The notes beneath the pieces were generated by a model. The model was not told where the DNA came from and did not search any database. It saw only the letters and a program-made list of their open reading frames with translations. From Liquidambar formosana (lineage: Eukaryota > Streptophyta > Magnoliopsida > Saxifragales > Altingiaceae), in contig CM077829.1 in NCBI GenBank assembly GCA_039720395.1, positions 21,426,685 to 21,490,684 of the forward strand: DNA of 64,000 nt, given 5' to 3'. Made by a program: the position numbers and the translations under genes. Shown here piece by piece: positions 25,264 through 37,599 of the stretch; position 1 is the stretch's first letter, and each line of letters starts with the position of its first letter.

Positions 25264-27288
25264 TGTGAACCCACGAAAAAGTGCGGCCCACAAGGGATTG
25301 GCAAAATGATAGGTGTGAAAGACAACAAACAAAAAGGGAGTCGCCACCTCATTTTTTAGGGAAAAGAGGAAAACCACAAAAAATGTTTTATTTTCAAAAC
25401 CACATGACTCCATTAAAGGAAAAGCAAGGTCTTTGAAACCAGAAAATTGGATTCGGGGGCTAAGTTACGACGTGGGAAGGTTCTGAGCAAAAGCCCATAG
25501 GCACCCACATCGCCCGAGTTGGTCTCTTAATTTAATTGGGCTAACTTAAGATCGTTTTCACTCAAATATCATCATATATCATCACAAGGCAGCATGCATA
25601 ACATATATTCCATCCAATCATTCATGCACAATCACTCAAATAAAACAAAACAGAAAAAAGAAAAAAAGAAAAGAAAAGCCTAGGATACTTAGATCCTAGA
25701 ACGGACTTGAGCCTCACGAAGAGCGCCTACGTACCATGCAGCGAAATACATGGATCAAAGTCCACGTAGTTCGAAAAGAATAGGGTTACAACCTAATACA
25801 AACCTATGGTAAAAACCCTAGGTTTCCTTATTCGAAAAATGTATTGAATAATCCACAATTGAACTTCCACAAGAGGAAAACCTTGATAGAAAACCAGAAT
25901 TTTATTAATAAAGGAAACCTTTGATATTCACCATATGTTTGTATTAAGAAGTAACCCTAGGGGGGAGAAGAGAAAAGAAAGAAAAAGAAAGGTGAATTGG
26001 GGCACCTTCAAACCCTACTTACTTGAGCGCACAAGCTCCTAGCATTAGCCATTTCAGACCATTGCAGCCCTATTTGCAATAGGACAAGCATTGTACCTAT
26101 TTGCACCCTTACAAGTGCACAAAATCATGCAAAGAAAGCAATATGCAAATCTGGACAGAACCTTGACAAGGCCTAAAATCATCCATTAATCATGCAAACA
26201 ACAAGGATAATGAATAACTAAGGACTCCAACTCACTCCTACATGCAATGACTCGACTAACATGCATAAAAACCTACCAAAGACACACTAACAAGCATAGG
26301 AGACTCCAATAATATCAATAAACATGATAACAAAGCACATTCTAACCAAAAAGATGATATTTTATGTAAAATATGAAAATAGGCCTCCCCACGGCGAGCT
26401 TTCTTAAGTGAAACTACCCTAAGATAATTTCACGTAAGAAAGTCATTATGGGGAGGTGCAATCAGCATATCCTATGTAAAATATATACCCTAGAACACAA
26501 CAGAAGAGATTTCATGCTTAAACACATCACAGAAGACTCTCATACAAAACCTCATTCAACGAAAAGGATAATTATCCTTAGAAAAGGATAATGTCTCCAA
26601 AAACCCTATAAAACCCACTACATGAATGCAAACCTAACATGATTCAACTATATGCAGCATATATAGAATGACTATAATGAGAAACTACTCAAAAAACTAA
26701 GCTAAGCATGCTGTATAAGACCTACGCGATTTCAGGGTTATCGAAACCCTAATCTCACAACAATGCATTAAAACCTATGAAACGACTCTAAGACATGCTC
26801 AAATTATCATGAATATCATTCATATAGCATATATTGACTAACAAGAACATCCACATATGATAATAATCACAACAACCTAAACATGTGAACTATGCATGAT
26901 TTAAGAGGATAAAAAGAGTAATACTATCAAACCCTTGGTAAACCAGGGATTATCAAGCATATAAAGCCATGAACTATCCTAAAATCATTCATATAACATC
27001 ATGTAAACATTGAATTCAATCCATAAGAAGAGCAATTGCATGCACCACAACTATCCTAGAAGGAGAAGAAGAAAGAGAAGAAAGAGAAGCAGAAATTCAT
27101 GTTCAGCATTAAAGGGATAGGCTTACCTCTTATAGACTCTTCCTTGTCTTCAAACCTCTTGTTTCCTTGCTTGCTTGGGGTTGAAGAGCCTCCTCTTGAA
27201 GTCCTTCTAGCTCTCCAAACTCGTAGCTCCCTCTCTCTCTAAGTGTAAAGTGCAATTAACTTCCTCTTATATGCTGAATATCATGTCC

Positions 27289-27296
27289 TTTATATA
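27289..27296 (-). promoter_or_regulatory. TATA box of the B LTR (3' copy)
   Basis: TATATAAA on the minus strand, with 187 bp between it and the 80 bp module. The same arrangement is seen in the 5' LTR at about 54409-54416, which would drive gag-pol. A consensus splice donor (AG/GTAAGC) follows on the minus strand near 27126. Confidence 0.6.
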
Positions 27297-27483
27297 GAGA
27301 ACTGACCCCCTAAACCAATGGCTAGGATTAATTCATTAAATAATGATCCTAGGGCTATTAGAGACTCTCTTGGTGCTCAAACAACTCAAACCTACACACT
27401 CCTAAGCTCAGACAAGTTGTTTTGGCGGAGGAAACCGTCAAAAGAGGGAAGATAGAGTCAGAGTTCAAGTTAAAAGAGGATTC

Positions 27484-27563
27484 CTCGGGTGACCAACTAG
27501 GCCTGGACGGTTAGCCGTCTGGGCTTGGACGGCTGACCGTCCAGCCCCGGACGGTTACCCGAG
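27484..27563. promoter_or_regulatory. 80 bp GC-rich palindromic module, copy in 3' LTR
   Basis: It starts CTCGGGTGACC and ends GGTTACCCGAG, so the ends form an imperfect inverted repeat. Inside are alternating ACGGTTAGCCGTC and ACCGTCCAGCCCCGGACGGT blocks. Copies of the same 80 bp length lie at 30083-30162, 43056-43135 and 54605-54684. Confidence 0.85.
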
Positions 27564-28269
27564 GCCCTCCTATTTCCGCTTCGGTTTTGACTTCTACTTG
27601 CTTCAGAAGTCCTAAAATCTTCAAATTAAGTCCGATTTTGACGAAATAAAAGCCAAAACGACCGTGTTTCGAAGGGGAACACATTTTTAGGCATTTTAGG
27701 ACAAAAATTCTCAACCATGGGTGCATGGTTAGGTTTTACAAAGGTGGTTAACCATGGTGCTTCACCGTCGCTAAGCTGGGTTTGTACACGAGGTCGAACC
27801 GAATGCTTTCCCAATCGAAAATTGATCTTTCTAAACATGTTTAGGACATAAATAAAGCCCAATTGAAGTTAAATGAGAGAGAATTGATTGGGTCTTATGA
27901 GTCAATTTGAGCAAACCAAGAAAGGGTCTTTTAGCCAACCCGAAGCATTACGAGCCGAATTGATCTTAAACCATTAATTCATGAAATTGAACCTCTATAT
28001 GGACTCTATGTACTCATATGAACTTGATGGAATGACTCGGGATTCATTTCAAGGTCAAATGGAAAATATACAACTTAAAAGACGATTATGCCCTTAAAGT
28101 CGCAAAAGTTCTTATTGACCATCGAGATGAACTCCAAATCACTTCAAAATTCATACACATGATATTCAATGCCATAGAAACTCTATGCAAAAGACTAGAC
28201 TCAAAAAGGACTCAAAATCCTACATGAAATGATATGTCCTAGCTAAGGTGACAAAAATGGGGTGTGACA

Positions 28270-28282
28270 GAAGCCCCTCATT
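28270..28282 (-). promoter_or_regulatory. Polypurine tract of element B
   Basis: The minus strand reads AATGAGGGGCTTC directly before the TG of the 3' LTR, the expected plus-strand primer. Confidence 0.65.
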
Positions 28283-28331
28283 GGTGAACAAGTTTCACTT
28301 GCGAGCCAATGATCAAAGAACAACCCATTTT

Positions 28332-28700
28332 TGTTTGATGGATTAATCTCATTAATGCCAACAAACTCAAATGGAACCAAAAGGATAGACTTCATCACAT
28401 CCAAGCATGCGACAATTTCATCGAAGCAAATAATTGAATGCATTTCTATGCATACCAACTTCATTGGTGCGCTCATGCAAATGTCTGCACTAGTTGCATT
28501 AGTGATATAACAACACATTTTGTTTGATGGATTAATCTCATTAATACCAACAAACTCAAAGGGAACCATAAGGATAGACTTCGTCATATCCAAGCATGCG
28601 ACGATTTCATCGAAGCAAAGAATTGAATGCATTTCTATGCATGCCAACTTCGTTGGTGTGCTCATGCAAATGCTTTTACCATGCACTAATTGCATTAGTG
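28332..28700. repeat. Tandem duplication, ~189 bp unit, in the 3' region of B
   Basis: TTGTTTGATGGATTAATCTC occurs near 28332 and again near 28520, followed in both by the same run through AGCATGCGAC and TTTCATCGAAGCAAA. The copies differ by scattered substitutions. A 180 codon minus-strand frame here arises from the repeat and resembles no protein I know. Confidence 0.85.
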
Positions 28701-28788
28701 ATATCCACATGGTCTTCTCATGATGCAAAGCTAGTTGCACTAGTGCATCACAAGGTATCCTACCAATTTCATTGGTAATTCTCAAAAC

Positions 28789-29840
28789 GAGTTATTTCAT
28801 AACTCATAAGTCATCATTTCATGTGAATTTGAATTGAATGTCCATCAATTCAAAAACAAGTGCATTTTCATGCCAGTCTCACTGGGGATAACAAAGGTGG
28901 TGAGTTATTTCATAACTCATGACTCATCATTTCATGTGAAATTATGATTTCATGCCACTTTCAGTGGAAACAACAGAGATGAGGAGTTATTTCATAACTC
29001 TTGAATCATCATTTCATGTGAAATTGTGCCACTTTCTGTGGGAGCAACAAAGACAAAGAGTTATTGCATAACTCATGGATCATTTCATGCCACTTTCTGT
29101 GGAAACAACAAAGACAGGGAGTTATTTCATAACTCATGAATCATCATTTCATGTGAAATTATGCCATTTTCTATGGAAGCAACAAAGACAGGGAGTTATT
29201 TCATAACTCTTGGATCATTTCATGCCACTCTTTGTGGAAGTAACAAAGACAGGGAGTTATTTCATAACTCATGAATCATCATTTCATGTGAAATTGTCTT
29301 TATCACATGATATGAGACCCAATTGCAAGTCAATTGATTCAAAATCAAGCTCATTTCTTATCATTTCATGTGAAATTATCCTTATCACATGGAATGACAG
29401 TGCACTGGGAGTCATTCAACTCAAAATCAAGTTCATTTTATGTGAAATTGTCTTTATCACATGAAATGATAATGTATTGAGAGTCATTCAACTCGAAATC
29501 AAGTTCATTACTTATCATTTCATGTGAAATTATCTTTTAACACATGAAATGACATTGAATTGAGAGTTAATTGATTGAAAATCAAGCTTATTTCATGTCA
29601 TTTCATGTGAAATTATCTTTATCACATGACACAACATTGATTTTGAAAGTCAATTGATTGAAAAACAAAGTGCGTTTCATGCCCTCTTCACAAAGATAGC
29701 AAGTTACTTCGTAACTAGCATAGCTTATGAATCATCATTTCATGTGAAGTTATCTTTATCACATGATTAGCAAGTCATTTCATGTGAAATTATCCTTATC
29801 ACATGATATGATATCATTATCATCTCCTAGAGAATTGACT
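28789..29840. repeat. Irregular short tandem repeats in the 3' region of B
   Basis: GAGTTATTTCATAACTC begins near 28789, 28902, 28984, 29057, 29119, 29193 and 29255, with gaps of about 62-113 bp. After 29280 a second repeat with TCATTTCATGTGAAATTATC and TTATCACATG continues at roughly 95 bp steps to about 29840. Both motifs are partly self-complementary (TTTCATGTGAAA), so the stretch could fold strongly. From 29841 to 30082 I see nothing definite. Confidence 0.8.
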
Positions 29841-30082
29841 TCCAAGACTTGAAAGTCAATCTATTCAACGCCAAGCTCATTTCATGAGAAAACCATTTAT
29901 CATGGCTATTACAATTCCTCGTTATGCGGGCGAATACAATCACCCAAGATTCAAAAATTTCATTGAAACTTGATAAACTTAAGGGATATATTCATCCCAT
30001 AACTCAAGGATTGCACAAAAAGTCAATTTGGAGAAGTTTAGAGGTCGCAAGCGCGCGAGACGGGGCAAACGGGCAAAGCGGG

Positions 30083-30162
30083 CTAGGGTGACCATCTACC
30101 CTCAGATGGTCAACCGTCCAGGGCAAGACGGCTGACCGTCCAAGGGGGGACGGTTACCCGAG
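30083..30162. promoter_or_regulatory. 80 bp module upstream of the PMD gene
   Basis: Exactly 80 bp, from CTAGGGTGACC to GGTTACCCGAG, clearly related to the LTR copies though more diverged in the middle. Its end lies 24 bp before the TATA box of the PMD gene. A GGCAAACGGGCAAAGCGGG stretch precedes it, as a similar stretch does at 43020-43055. Confidence 0.8.
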
Positions 30163-30186
30163 CCCACCATCAAAAAATCTGGGTTT

Positions 30187-30193
30187 TATAAAA
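30187..30193 (+). promoter_or_regulatory. TATA box of the PMD gene
   Basis: TATAAAA, followed by a CT- and CA-rich leader of about 230 bp with no upstream ATG that I noticed before the start at 30449. Spacing to the module and to the start codon suits a plant promoter. Confidence 0.6.
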
Positions 30194-30448
30194 CCCAACT
30201 CTTGCATCCTCATTCCCACATTCTCCTAGCCCGAAAATTAGAGAGTTTCTCTCTCTAAACTCTCATTCCATCCTCTCCAACTCTCATTCTCTCATTCCTA
30301 CTTCAAAAACATTCAATCCAAACATCAAATGCACATCAAACAACAACAAATCAAGCCCATTTAACAATCAAAACAAACAATTCACATCATCTTTGGAAAT
30401 CAAATCAAATCAAACCCATTTTTCACAAACCCAACTCCATCATCAAGG

Positions 30449-32332
30449 ATGTCATCAAGCATGGACTCAAGCACCAAGTATCCATTCTATGGGGTCAAAA
30501 GCACATACAAGGCACCACTCTATGATGCTCCACAAGCTAGGGTGTTGCTTGAACCCGACAAGCATCTCTCATTCATCCATTCCCAACAAGAAGTAAGTTT
30601 ACCCAACTTAACACTTTTCTTTTGAATCTTTCGATTCTTTTGATGAAATTGCATTCCCTTCTACTTCTTTTGAGTACCCCTTGGGTTGTTGAGTGATATC
30701 CCTTGATTTGGCAAGGATTGAACACACAAATTCTTTTCATTTGAAAGCTTGAAAAATGGCACCCGCCAAGTGTTCGATAAAATTCCCAAGTGAAATAAAG
30801 ATGTTCAATCTTCACCAAATCAATGTATATCAATAAGTAAACCCTCAAGTGAGTAATATGCTATGATTTAGCAAGGATTGACCATACAAAATTCTTTTGT
30901 TTCGAGGCTTGGGAGGTGTCACCCACCAAGTGTTTGATAAAATGCCCAAGTGATAAAAAAGTGTTCAATCCTTGCCAAATTAAGGCACATGAACAAGTAA
31001 ACTCATAAACATACATTAGCAATTCATTTCATGAATAAAAACAACTTTTTGACATCTTTTAGAAAACAATTTGAAACCAATTGCTAGTGTAAGCTTATTA
31101 TTTCCATGTTCTTTCAACTAACTCTCAAGGTATTTTCAATGGCTATAGCCCAACTTTCAGGACATGTGCAATCGGTCCTCTATCAAAGGACTCATTGAAT
31201 GGTGGCGGAACATGGAAAACTTCCAACCCATTACCAAGGGCTATGTCGAAAAGGTCGGTTTTGGTCCATTCCTAGACTCTTTGTGGAATGACCAATGTGA
31301 TAGGCAAGCCTTGCTAGCCTTGTCTGAGCTATGGTGGGACACCACCAATACATTCCACTTTGGCTTTGGGGAGATGACACTAACCCCTAAGGACTTCACC
31401 ATGATCACTGGCTTAAGCATTAAAGGCAAAAACTTGGAATTCTATAAGGAGGCTCACACAGATGAGGATTATCTCTTAGCTTACCTTGGGATGGAAGTTG
31501 AGGTAATCAAGAAAGCAGTGCGCCGCACTTGGCTTTTTAACAAGTTTGCCAAACAAAGGGAGAGCGAGGGTGCGAGCCCCGATTGTATTACAAGGGCATT
31601 CCTTCTGTACATGATCTCATGCACATTCTTTGCCGGGACGGGCGACCTAGCCCCTTTGGGTCTTCTTGCAAGCATGGAGGATGTTGAAAAGATCAGGAAA
31701 TTCAACTGGGGAGGGGCTGCTCTAGCCACCATGTATCACACAATGTGTGACATGTCACGCGGTGTGACCAAGGACTTCGGTGGGATGCCCTTTGTTTGGG
31801 AGGTAATGCTACTTCCCTTTCATTTCTTTTTTTGTCTTATATTATCTTTTCTTTTTGACTCTTTCCTCAACTCTTGACAGGTTTGGTGCTATGAGTACCT
31901 CAACCTATGTCACCCATCCCTTGCTGAGGAAACCATCGAATGGCCTACCCTCAAGAATTACTCTCCTAGTTATGTGTCCAACCAGGCGGCGAATTGTCAT
32001 GATTACGCCTTTGCAGATATGGTGAAATTCTTTCCCTATTCTTTTCCTTTTCTTTTTACTCCCAATTTTTCATTTTGGATTTTTGAACAGATTGAATGGA
32101 ATCTATGGAAGATATGGGTACCAATGCTACCCAAGCGATGCATTCCTAGCTTGATGCTGACTGGCAAGAGGGTGCTCTTGGAAGGCCCCGTGGGTAGGTA
32201 CTAGTACCTAGGGGAGCGTGTCTTATGACAAGTCATGGGCGATGTGAACGCAGCCATGGTTCCAATGCCTCCACCACTTAACATGAGGCATGCTAACTTG
32301 ATGGAGGGGGAGGAGTTGTGGGATGCCTTGAG
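30449..32332 (+). pseudogene. Plant mobile domain (PMD) gene of element B, 5' part (exons 1-4)
   Basis: Predicted exons 30449-30592, 31161-31802, 31881-32021 and 32091-32332, all joined by GT-AG introns and all in phase 0. The protein has a conserved-looking N-terminus, then the aminotransferase-like PMD (exons 2-4) with the hallmark TFHFGFGEMTLTPKDFTMI and several Trp residues. Host PMD proteins (MAIN, MAIL1) act in transposon silencing and genome stability, and Tat elements are known to carry related genes, often antisense. The gene faces gag-pol of element B. Exon 4 contains TAG at 32202-32204 and a TGA shortly after, explicable by TGG to TAG and CGA to TGA transitions. Element A then splits the exon. 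The gene continues at 42029. Confidence 0.82.
32328..32332. repeat. Target site duplication of element A, left copy
   Basis: TTGAG here and at 42024-42028 flank element A. Counting one copy, the PMD reading frame continues without a shift. Confidence 0.92.
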
Positions 32333-33990
32333 TGTTAGGATTATGCCCTAAAGCCAATCATAGAGATGATTGTTTAGGGATTAGGAACAATCATTTGATT
32401 TCATTTATGTATGTCACATTTATTATTGATTTAATAAAAGGGCTTATTCTATTATGTTTATATGCATCATTTATATTTACATAATATGTCCATGGAGTTA
32501 GAGTTGAGAATATGGAATTACAAAGAGTTGTAATTTTGAGACTGTAGATATATCTCTGTACTAAACTCCTAAAGCATTCCTAGTTGAAGGTTCACTATGA
32601 TGGACAATAATGAACCATAGGACTAGCACTTGTTAGGTTGACTCTATAGGAGGATAGCTAGTCTCAAGCTATTTGTGTGGAGACACTACAACCAACAAGT
32701 GGGTGCCTATTACGAGAATAGGTACACTGAATGTGACCAAAGATATGAGATAAACTGAATGGAGTTTTATCCTGCCTGTCAATCAGTTTCTCATTGTTAT
32801 AGTGGTACAAGTAATCCTTAGACCTGAGACACCATAGTTGTCTTATGCATGTAGCTTTAGAAGTTTGATAACACTAAGTGCAAATCCTATTCAGGGGTTT
32901 GCAAAGGTGTTCATTGGCCCTACTGCTATGTGTATGAAGGCATGTGAGTGATCAACAAGGGATCCATCACTCTCAGGAAAAAGAGAGAGAATGTCTCATA
33001 TAGCATTCATAATATAACTCATTAAATCCATGGCCATGGTAGGATGAATATGAAAAGAGTTTCATGAGTTCATCAATGAGTTGATATCTATGAATGAGTA
33101 TAAAGTAATTGAACTAGGGACTTGACAGACTTCCATGTCCTATTAGTTCAATTGGAGACATTGTGTTGAAGGAAGGATGCAATTGTAACCTATAAACTAT
33201 AACAGAAGGGTTCTTTGTAAATGACTATTCACCTCATTAAGGACCACACCATGAGCCATATGCTAGGTGTTACTCATGGTTAGTAGAAGCCCTAATTGAT
33301 ATAAGTGAGTTATAATCAATTAGGGAATTGGAAGGAGTTCCAATTAGACCCTAAATGGAAAGAGTTCCATTGTGCACACCTTGTGCTATTCCTACTACTT
33401 AATGATGTGAACCCAATGGGTCACACACTGATCATGCAAGAAGGGCTTTAAAGTCTATGAGAGAAAGGGTTTTAGTGAATAAAGAATAGTTCTTTATGGG
33501 CCTATTTGTATTTGATACAAATAATAGGGGTTAATGTGCAATTAAGAGTAATTACACATAACCCTATTAGGGTTTCTTCCCCATGGCCAGCCCCCTTTAG
33601 TGGGCTGCCTATATAAGTCACACTTATGTGTGACATGGCATAAGAGGCTTGCACAATAAACCCTAGCCGCCCAGCCCCTTGGAGGCTCTCTTCTCTCTCT
33701 CTCTCTTCTCCACCTCTAGCAACAACAAGGAAGAAGAAAGAAAGGACTTGAAGCTCTAGCTAGGTGTGGATACCGTTGGAGGCAGCACACTTGGGCTGCT
33801 CATTCACCGCTGTCCGGAATCAAAGCTTGGAGCAAAAAGGAGAAGACAAAAATTCTGTAAGTGTTCTAACCCTCTTTGTAGTTAGGGTTTGATTTTGTGT
33901 TATGCATAGTTAGATTCATGGGCTGTGGAATCGTAGGAAAAATTTTTATATTCCGCACTTCTATTTTTCCCTCTTGTTCGATTCCCAACA
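32333..33990 (+). mobile_element. 5' LTR of element A (1658 bp)
   Basis: Bounded by TG and CA and identical by eye to 40366-42023. It carries TATATAAG at 33610-33617 and AATAAA near 33655, which would set the transcript start and a poly(A) signal. A CT microsatellite lies near 33690-33710. Confidence 0.96.
33610..33617 (+). promoter_or_regulatory. TATA box of the A LTR
   Basis: TATATAAG in a GC-richer context; the counterpart in the 3' LTR is at 41643-41650. The A0 copy is cut by element D at this very place. Confidence 0.7.
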
Positions 33991-33991
33991 G

Positions 33992-34004
33992 TGGTATCAG
34001 AGCC
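33992..34004 (+). promoter_or_regulatory. Primer binding site of element A
   Basis: TGGTATCAGAGCC, one base after the LTR, is the usual plant copia primer site complementary to the 3' end of initiator tRNA-Met. Confidence 0.93.
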
Positions 34005-37000
34005 ATGATTATGCATAATACAAAATACGTATGGGCTGGTAATTATGGTGTAGTTGAATGATTCAAAAATCTGGAAAAATTTTCTGCATAATTGGTTTTC
34101 CTCCATGGCTGAACCTAGGGTTTGGATCCCTAGGTCAATTCTCTTCTACTCCTCTTCTAATTGATGGTTAAGTGTAGCCATGGATGCAATAGGTTGCATA
34201 GGGTTTGAGTTTGGAGAAGAAGAATAAGGAAACTAGGGTTTTATAAAACTGTTATGAACAGTTTTCATGGTTGCCATGAAAAACCGTCATCTTGTTTTGC
34301 CTGCCGAATTCAGAGTTCTTCTCCAAAATTTTCGAACCATATATGGTTAGAAAGCTCTTCGAATAAGCTTTCCAACCCAACAAACGGTGCGTCAATCCGA
34401 GTTCTGTAGTGAAAGTTATGAATTTTTTACTACAGGCTGTCTGGAAAGACAGTTTTGCACGGGAATGATGCAATAGCCACAACTTTGAGTTATTGATGGA
34501 GATCAAAGGCATGGCAATGGTTGCCACCACTTGGGTTATGTTCTAGACATGGTAGGGAAAGGTTCCCAAGCATTTAGATGCATCATAATTGGATTAAGAT
34601 GCTAGAACAGAAGGAAGAAGGAGAAGAACACCATGGAGGCTGAATCTGGGTTTTAGAACCCTAAGGTTCTTGCAATTAATTCTAATTAAAGCTGCTGTAT
34701 TTATGATGGCAAATCATTATAGGATCATTATATATCATGTGTATATGATTTTCTTTAAGTTTCAAAAAGGTTTTGATGGAAAAAGATTCAAAAAGTTTGA
34801 AAATTTTTCATGAACAGCATAGCAGAATTTTTCTGCAGAAAAGTCATCAATGGAGTTTTGATTAGAACTTGAGTTAGGGAACTCCAAATTGCATGAAACC
34901 AATTGCATTAGTTTCGTAAGACATGTAGGATACTGGGAAAATTCGTTTGGTAGCCTAATTCATTCATCTTGCTGGGTTTTAAATCAATTTCTGACCATGG
35001 ACGGTATGCTGTCAAATTCTGGGCAGCCTACTGTTGTTTTAATTGTTTAGAACAATTGGTGATGATATGATCATCCAAACCTCTTCTATTAGCTTAGTAT
35101 TTCATGTAGGGACATGATACAAAAGCTGGTTTCAATGGAGGAGTCGAATTGGTAAGGATTTAGAAGCTATTGTGACCTTCAAGGTCTGCAACAATGGCTC
35201 CAGCAATGGGTTTTGGAAACCCTGATCGTTCTTGATGATGGCAGCCACTTCCACCACTTCTCACATGTCCAGAGGCTTGTCCCACACCCCTAGGATGTTC
35301 TCCCATGACTGGCCATGGCCTCCCACAGTCGTTGGTGGCCATGGCAGCCTAGCCAAGCTCAGGCAGCCCCCTGGTAGTGACGGCTGCATAGAGTTAAGGA
35401 TGAAACCCTAATTTTGAGTTAATGATGAAACCCTAATTCCATTATGGCATTAATTAAAACCCTAATTGGAATATTAATTACCTTAATTAAGAGTTAATGA
35501 TTGGTCATTAAATGACCAATCATGGTTATTGATTGCTAGGGCATAATTAATACCATTAATGATGTCTAGGGTTAGGGTTTTGGAAACCCTAATTAGTGTA
35601 ATTAATTAAGGGTAATTAATACCCTATTTGGCATTAATTAAACCCTAATCCCTTTTATTAAATACCATATGAACCTAGGGTTTTAATGATTGGACATTAA
35701 ATGACCAATCATAAGGCATTTAATGATTAGGGCTTGCATTTAGGGTTTAGGGTTATGCATTTAGGGTTTAGGGTTTTAGGAAACCCTAATACACTAATTC
35801 ATCATTTTAATGATTTTATTTAATTCCTATATTAATTATTTAATTAATATTGATTAATTTTATAATGTTTTAAATGGTTTAAAACACAATTAGGGATTAA
35901 ATTAAAATCTGGAAATTCTTAATTAAATGAAATTGTTTTGTTTAATTAAGGAAACCCTAATATTGGATATTAGAGTTATTTTAGGAAACTTTACATGTTT
36001 TAAATTAATTTGATTAATTGAAACTGTAATGTCTTAAATGTTAAGACTTTATTTAATTCTGGATATTTTGTTAAAACCTAATAAGATTAGGATGCATTAA
36101 TGAGATTAATGTAAATCATTCAAGAGAATTACCATAATGCCCATATGTTTTAATGCTTACAGTTTTTCTTTACATTATGCAATGAGATTGTATGTATGTG
36201 CTTGGATGATGATTATGGACTATACCCTTTAAACCAATTGTGATTGGCCGTCTTATGAATGGGATGTTATTATTTACAAGAGTTGTAATTTTATTAAGGT
36301 GATGTAATTTATTTGGGGCTTGCATGCCACCTTCCTTCTCCCTCTCTCTCTATCGTTCTCTTATGTACCCCACATTCCCCTTATGTATCCCTTTCTTTAA
36401 ATTATGTAAATGTTATTTAATCGAGAGCGCACTAAGGAGCATGGTGGACCCAAAGGAGCATGATAGAGCCCAACAAGCCAATGGTGGAGACCATCAAGCC
36501 AAGGGAGCAGATTGAAGGACTTGAAAGCTTAGAGAAGTGTTTCAAGAAAGCATGCATGTTACGAATGGTTTATTTTACGATCACCTACACCCACCTTAGA
36601 CCTTGGATTCAATCTATTGGCTTGGATTGAATCCTCTCAAAGTCCATAATCATCATAGTGGGAGCTTTAATTTATGAGATAATTGTTTTAGCTCCAATAC
36701 CATAGTTTGGTATATGTTACCTATTCACTTAGGGACTAATATCAAAATATGGTACTTTATATATGTTGATATATAATAGCATGCGATGTATGATTTATAA
36801 TAGCATGAGATGTATGATTATAAATAGCATAATTTATATGTTTAAATTTTGATACATAGGATGCATGTTAATTTGATGAGACCCTTTAAAACCCCTCTTA
36901 TTTAATATTAAGTTGAAAATGGAGAAGTCATTGGGGAATGAATTCTTCATTGCCTTCCATCATTATAGGATCATCTAACGTCCCTTAATGTGGGTACCTG

Positions 37001-37599
37001 GCTGCAGACATGTAGGAGCTACCCATATTAAAGACATTACTTGAAACTATCACATATATAGATATCATGGGGTGCCTAAGCTGGTATATACCAAGAAACT
37101 AACATGTGAGGTATATATTTGGTGAAACATACCTGTGTGAATGATGGGTTTAACTTAACTAGGGAAGTATTCCAAGAAACTAACATGTGAGGTGTATGTT
37201 CCCTAGAGGCAAAACGATTGGAACTTGCTTATGAAGCAATAGACAAAGAGTTGTCTTCTTATTGTGGGTTAGAAGCCAAGAAACTAACATGTGAGGCTTC
37301 TAGGTCACAGTGGGACCCCAATCCCCATTAGGAATGAGATTCCCGAATTCCATTAGAGGGTGTATGGAATTTGATAAAATAGTGGGAGGTACCATATGAT
37401 TAAAGACCCAATCATTATGGATAAAAATGAAATCTAATTCTCTGTTTATGTAGATTACCTAATTACTCACCTCAAAACCCCTATTTCCTAATATATAGGA
37501 TATTGATAGTTTGACTAAACCCGATTTCTTTGATTGACTTAGGAAATTGAGAATTGTTCTCAATTTCAAAAGATTGTTTATATGCTATTAGGCCTTTTA
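34005..37599 (+). other. Element A interior, leader and lost gag region
   Basis: No frame longer than about 90 codons and no recognisable Gag. Between about 35370 and 36010 the motif AACCCTAAT and its complement occur many times, including TTTAGGGTTTAGGG runs near 35740-35780. CCAAGAAACTAACATGTGAG occurs three times, at 37091, 37172 and 37276. Confidence 0.55.

Larger units (their letters stand above)
25264..28269 (-). mobile_element. 3' LTR of element B (3006 bp)
   Basis: The left end is TGTGAACCCACG and the right end GGGGTGTGACA. It matches 52384-55390 over its full length. On the minus strand it starts TGTCACACCCC. It contains the 80 bp module at 27484-27563 and, downstream on the minus strand, TATATAAA at 27289-27296. 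Confidence 0.96.

Noticed and set aside
28243..28785. 180 codon minus-strand frame in element B
   Set aside because: Made of a ~189 bp tandem repeat; the protein is an internal repeat without known relatives.
28332..29840. CRISPR-like appearance of short repeats
   Set aside because: Spacing is irregular, units are diverged, no cas genes, and the context is a plant retrotransposon.
34252..35342. Short minus-strand frames in element A
   Set aside because: Opposite to the transcription of A, under 95 codons, no similarity recognised.
35740..35790. True interstitial telomere
   Set aside because: Only a few broken TTTAGGG units inside a retrotransposon interior, not a telomeric array.
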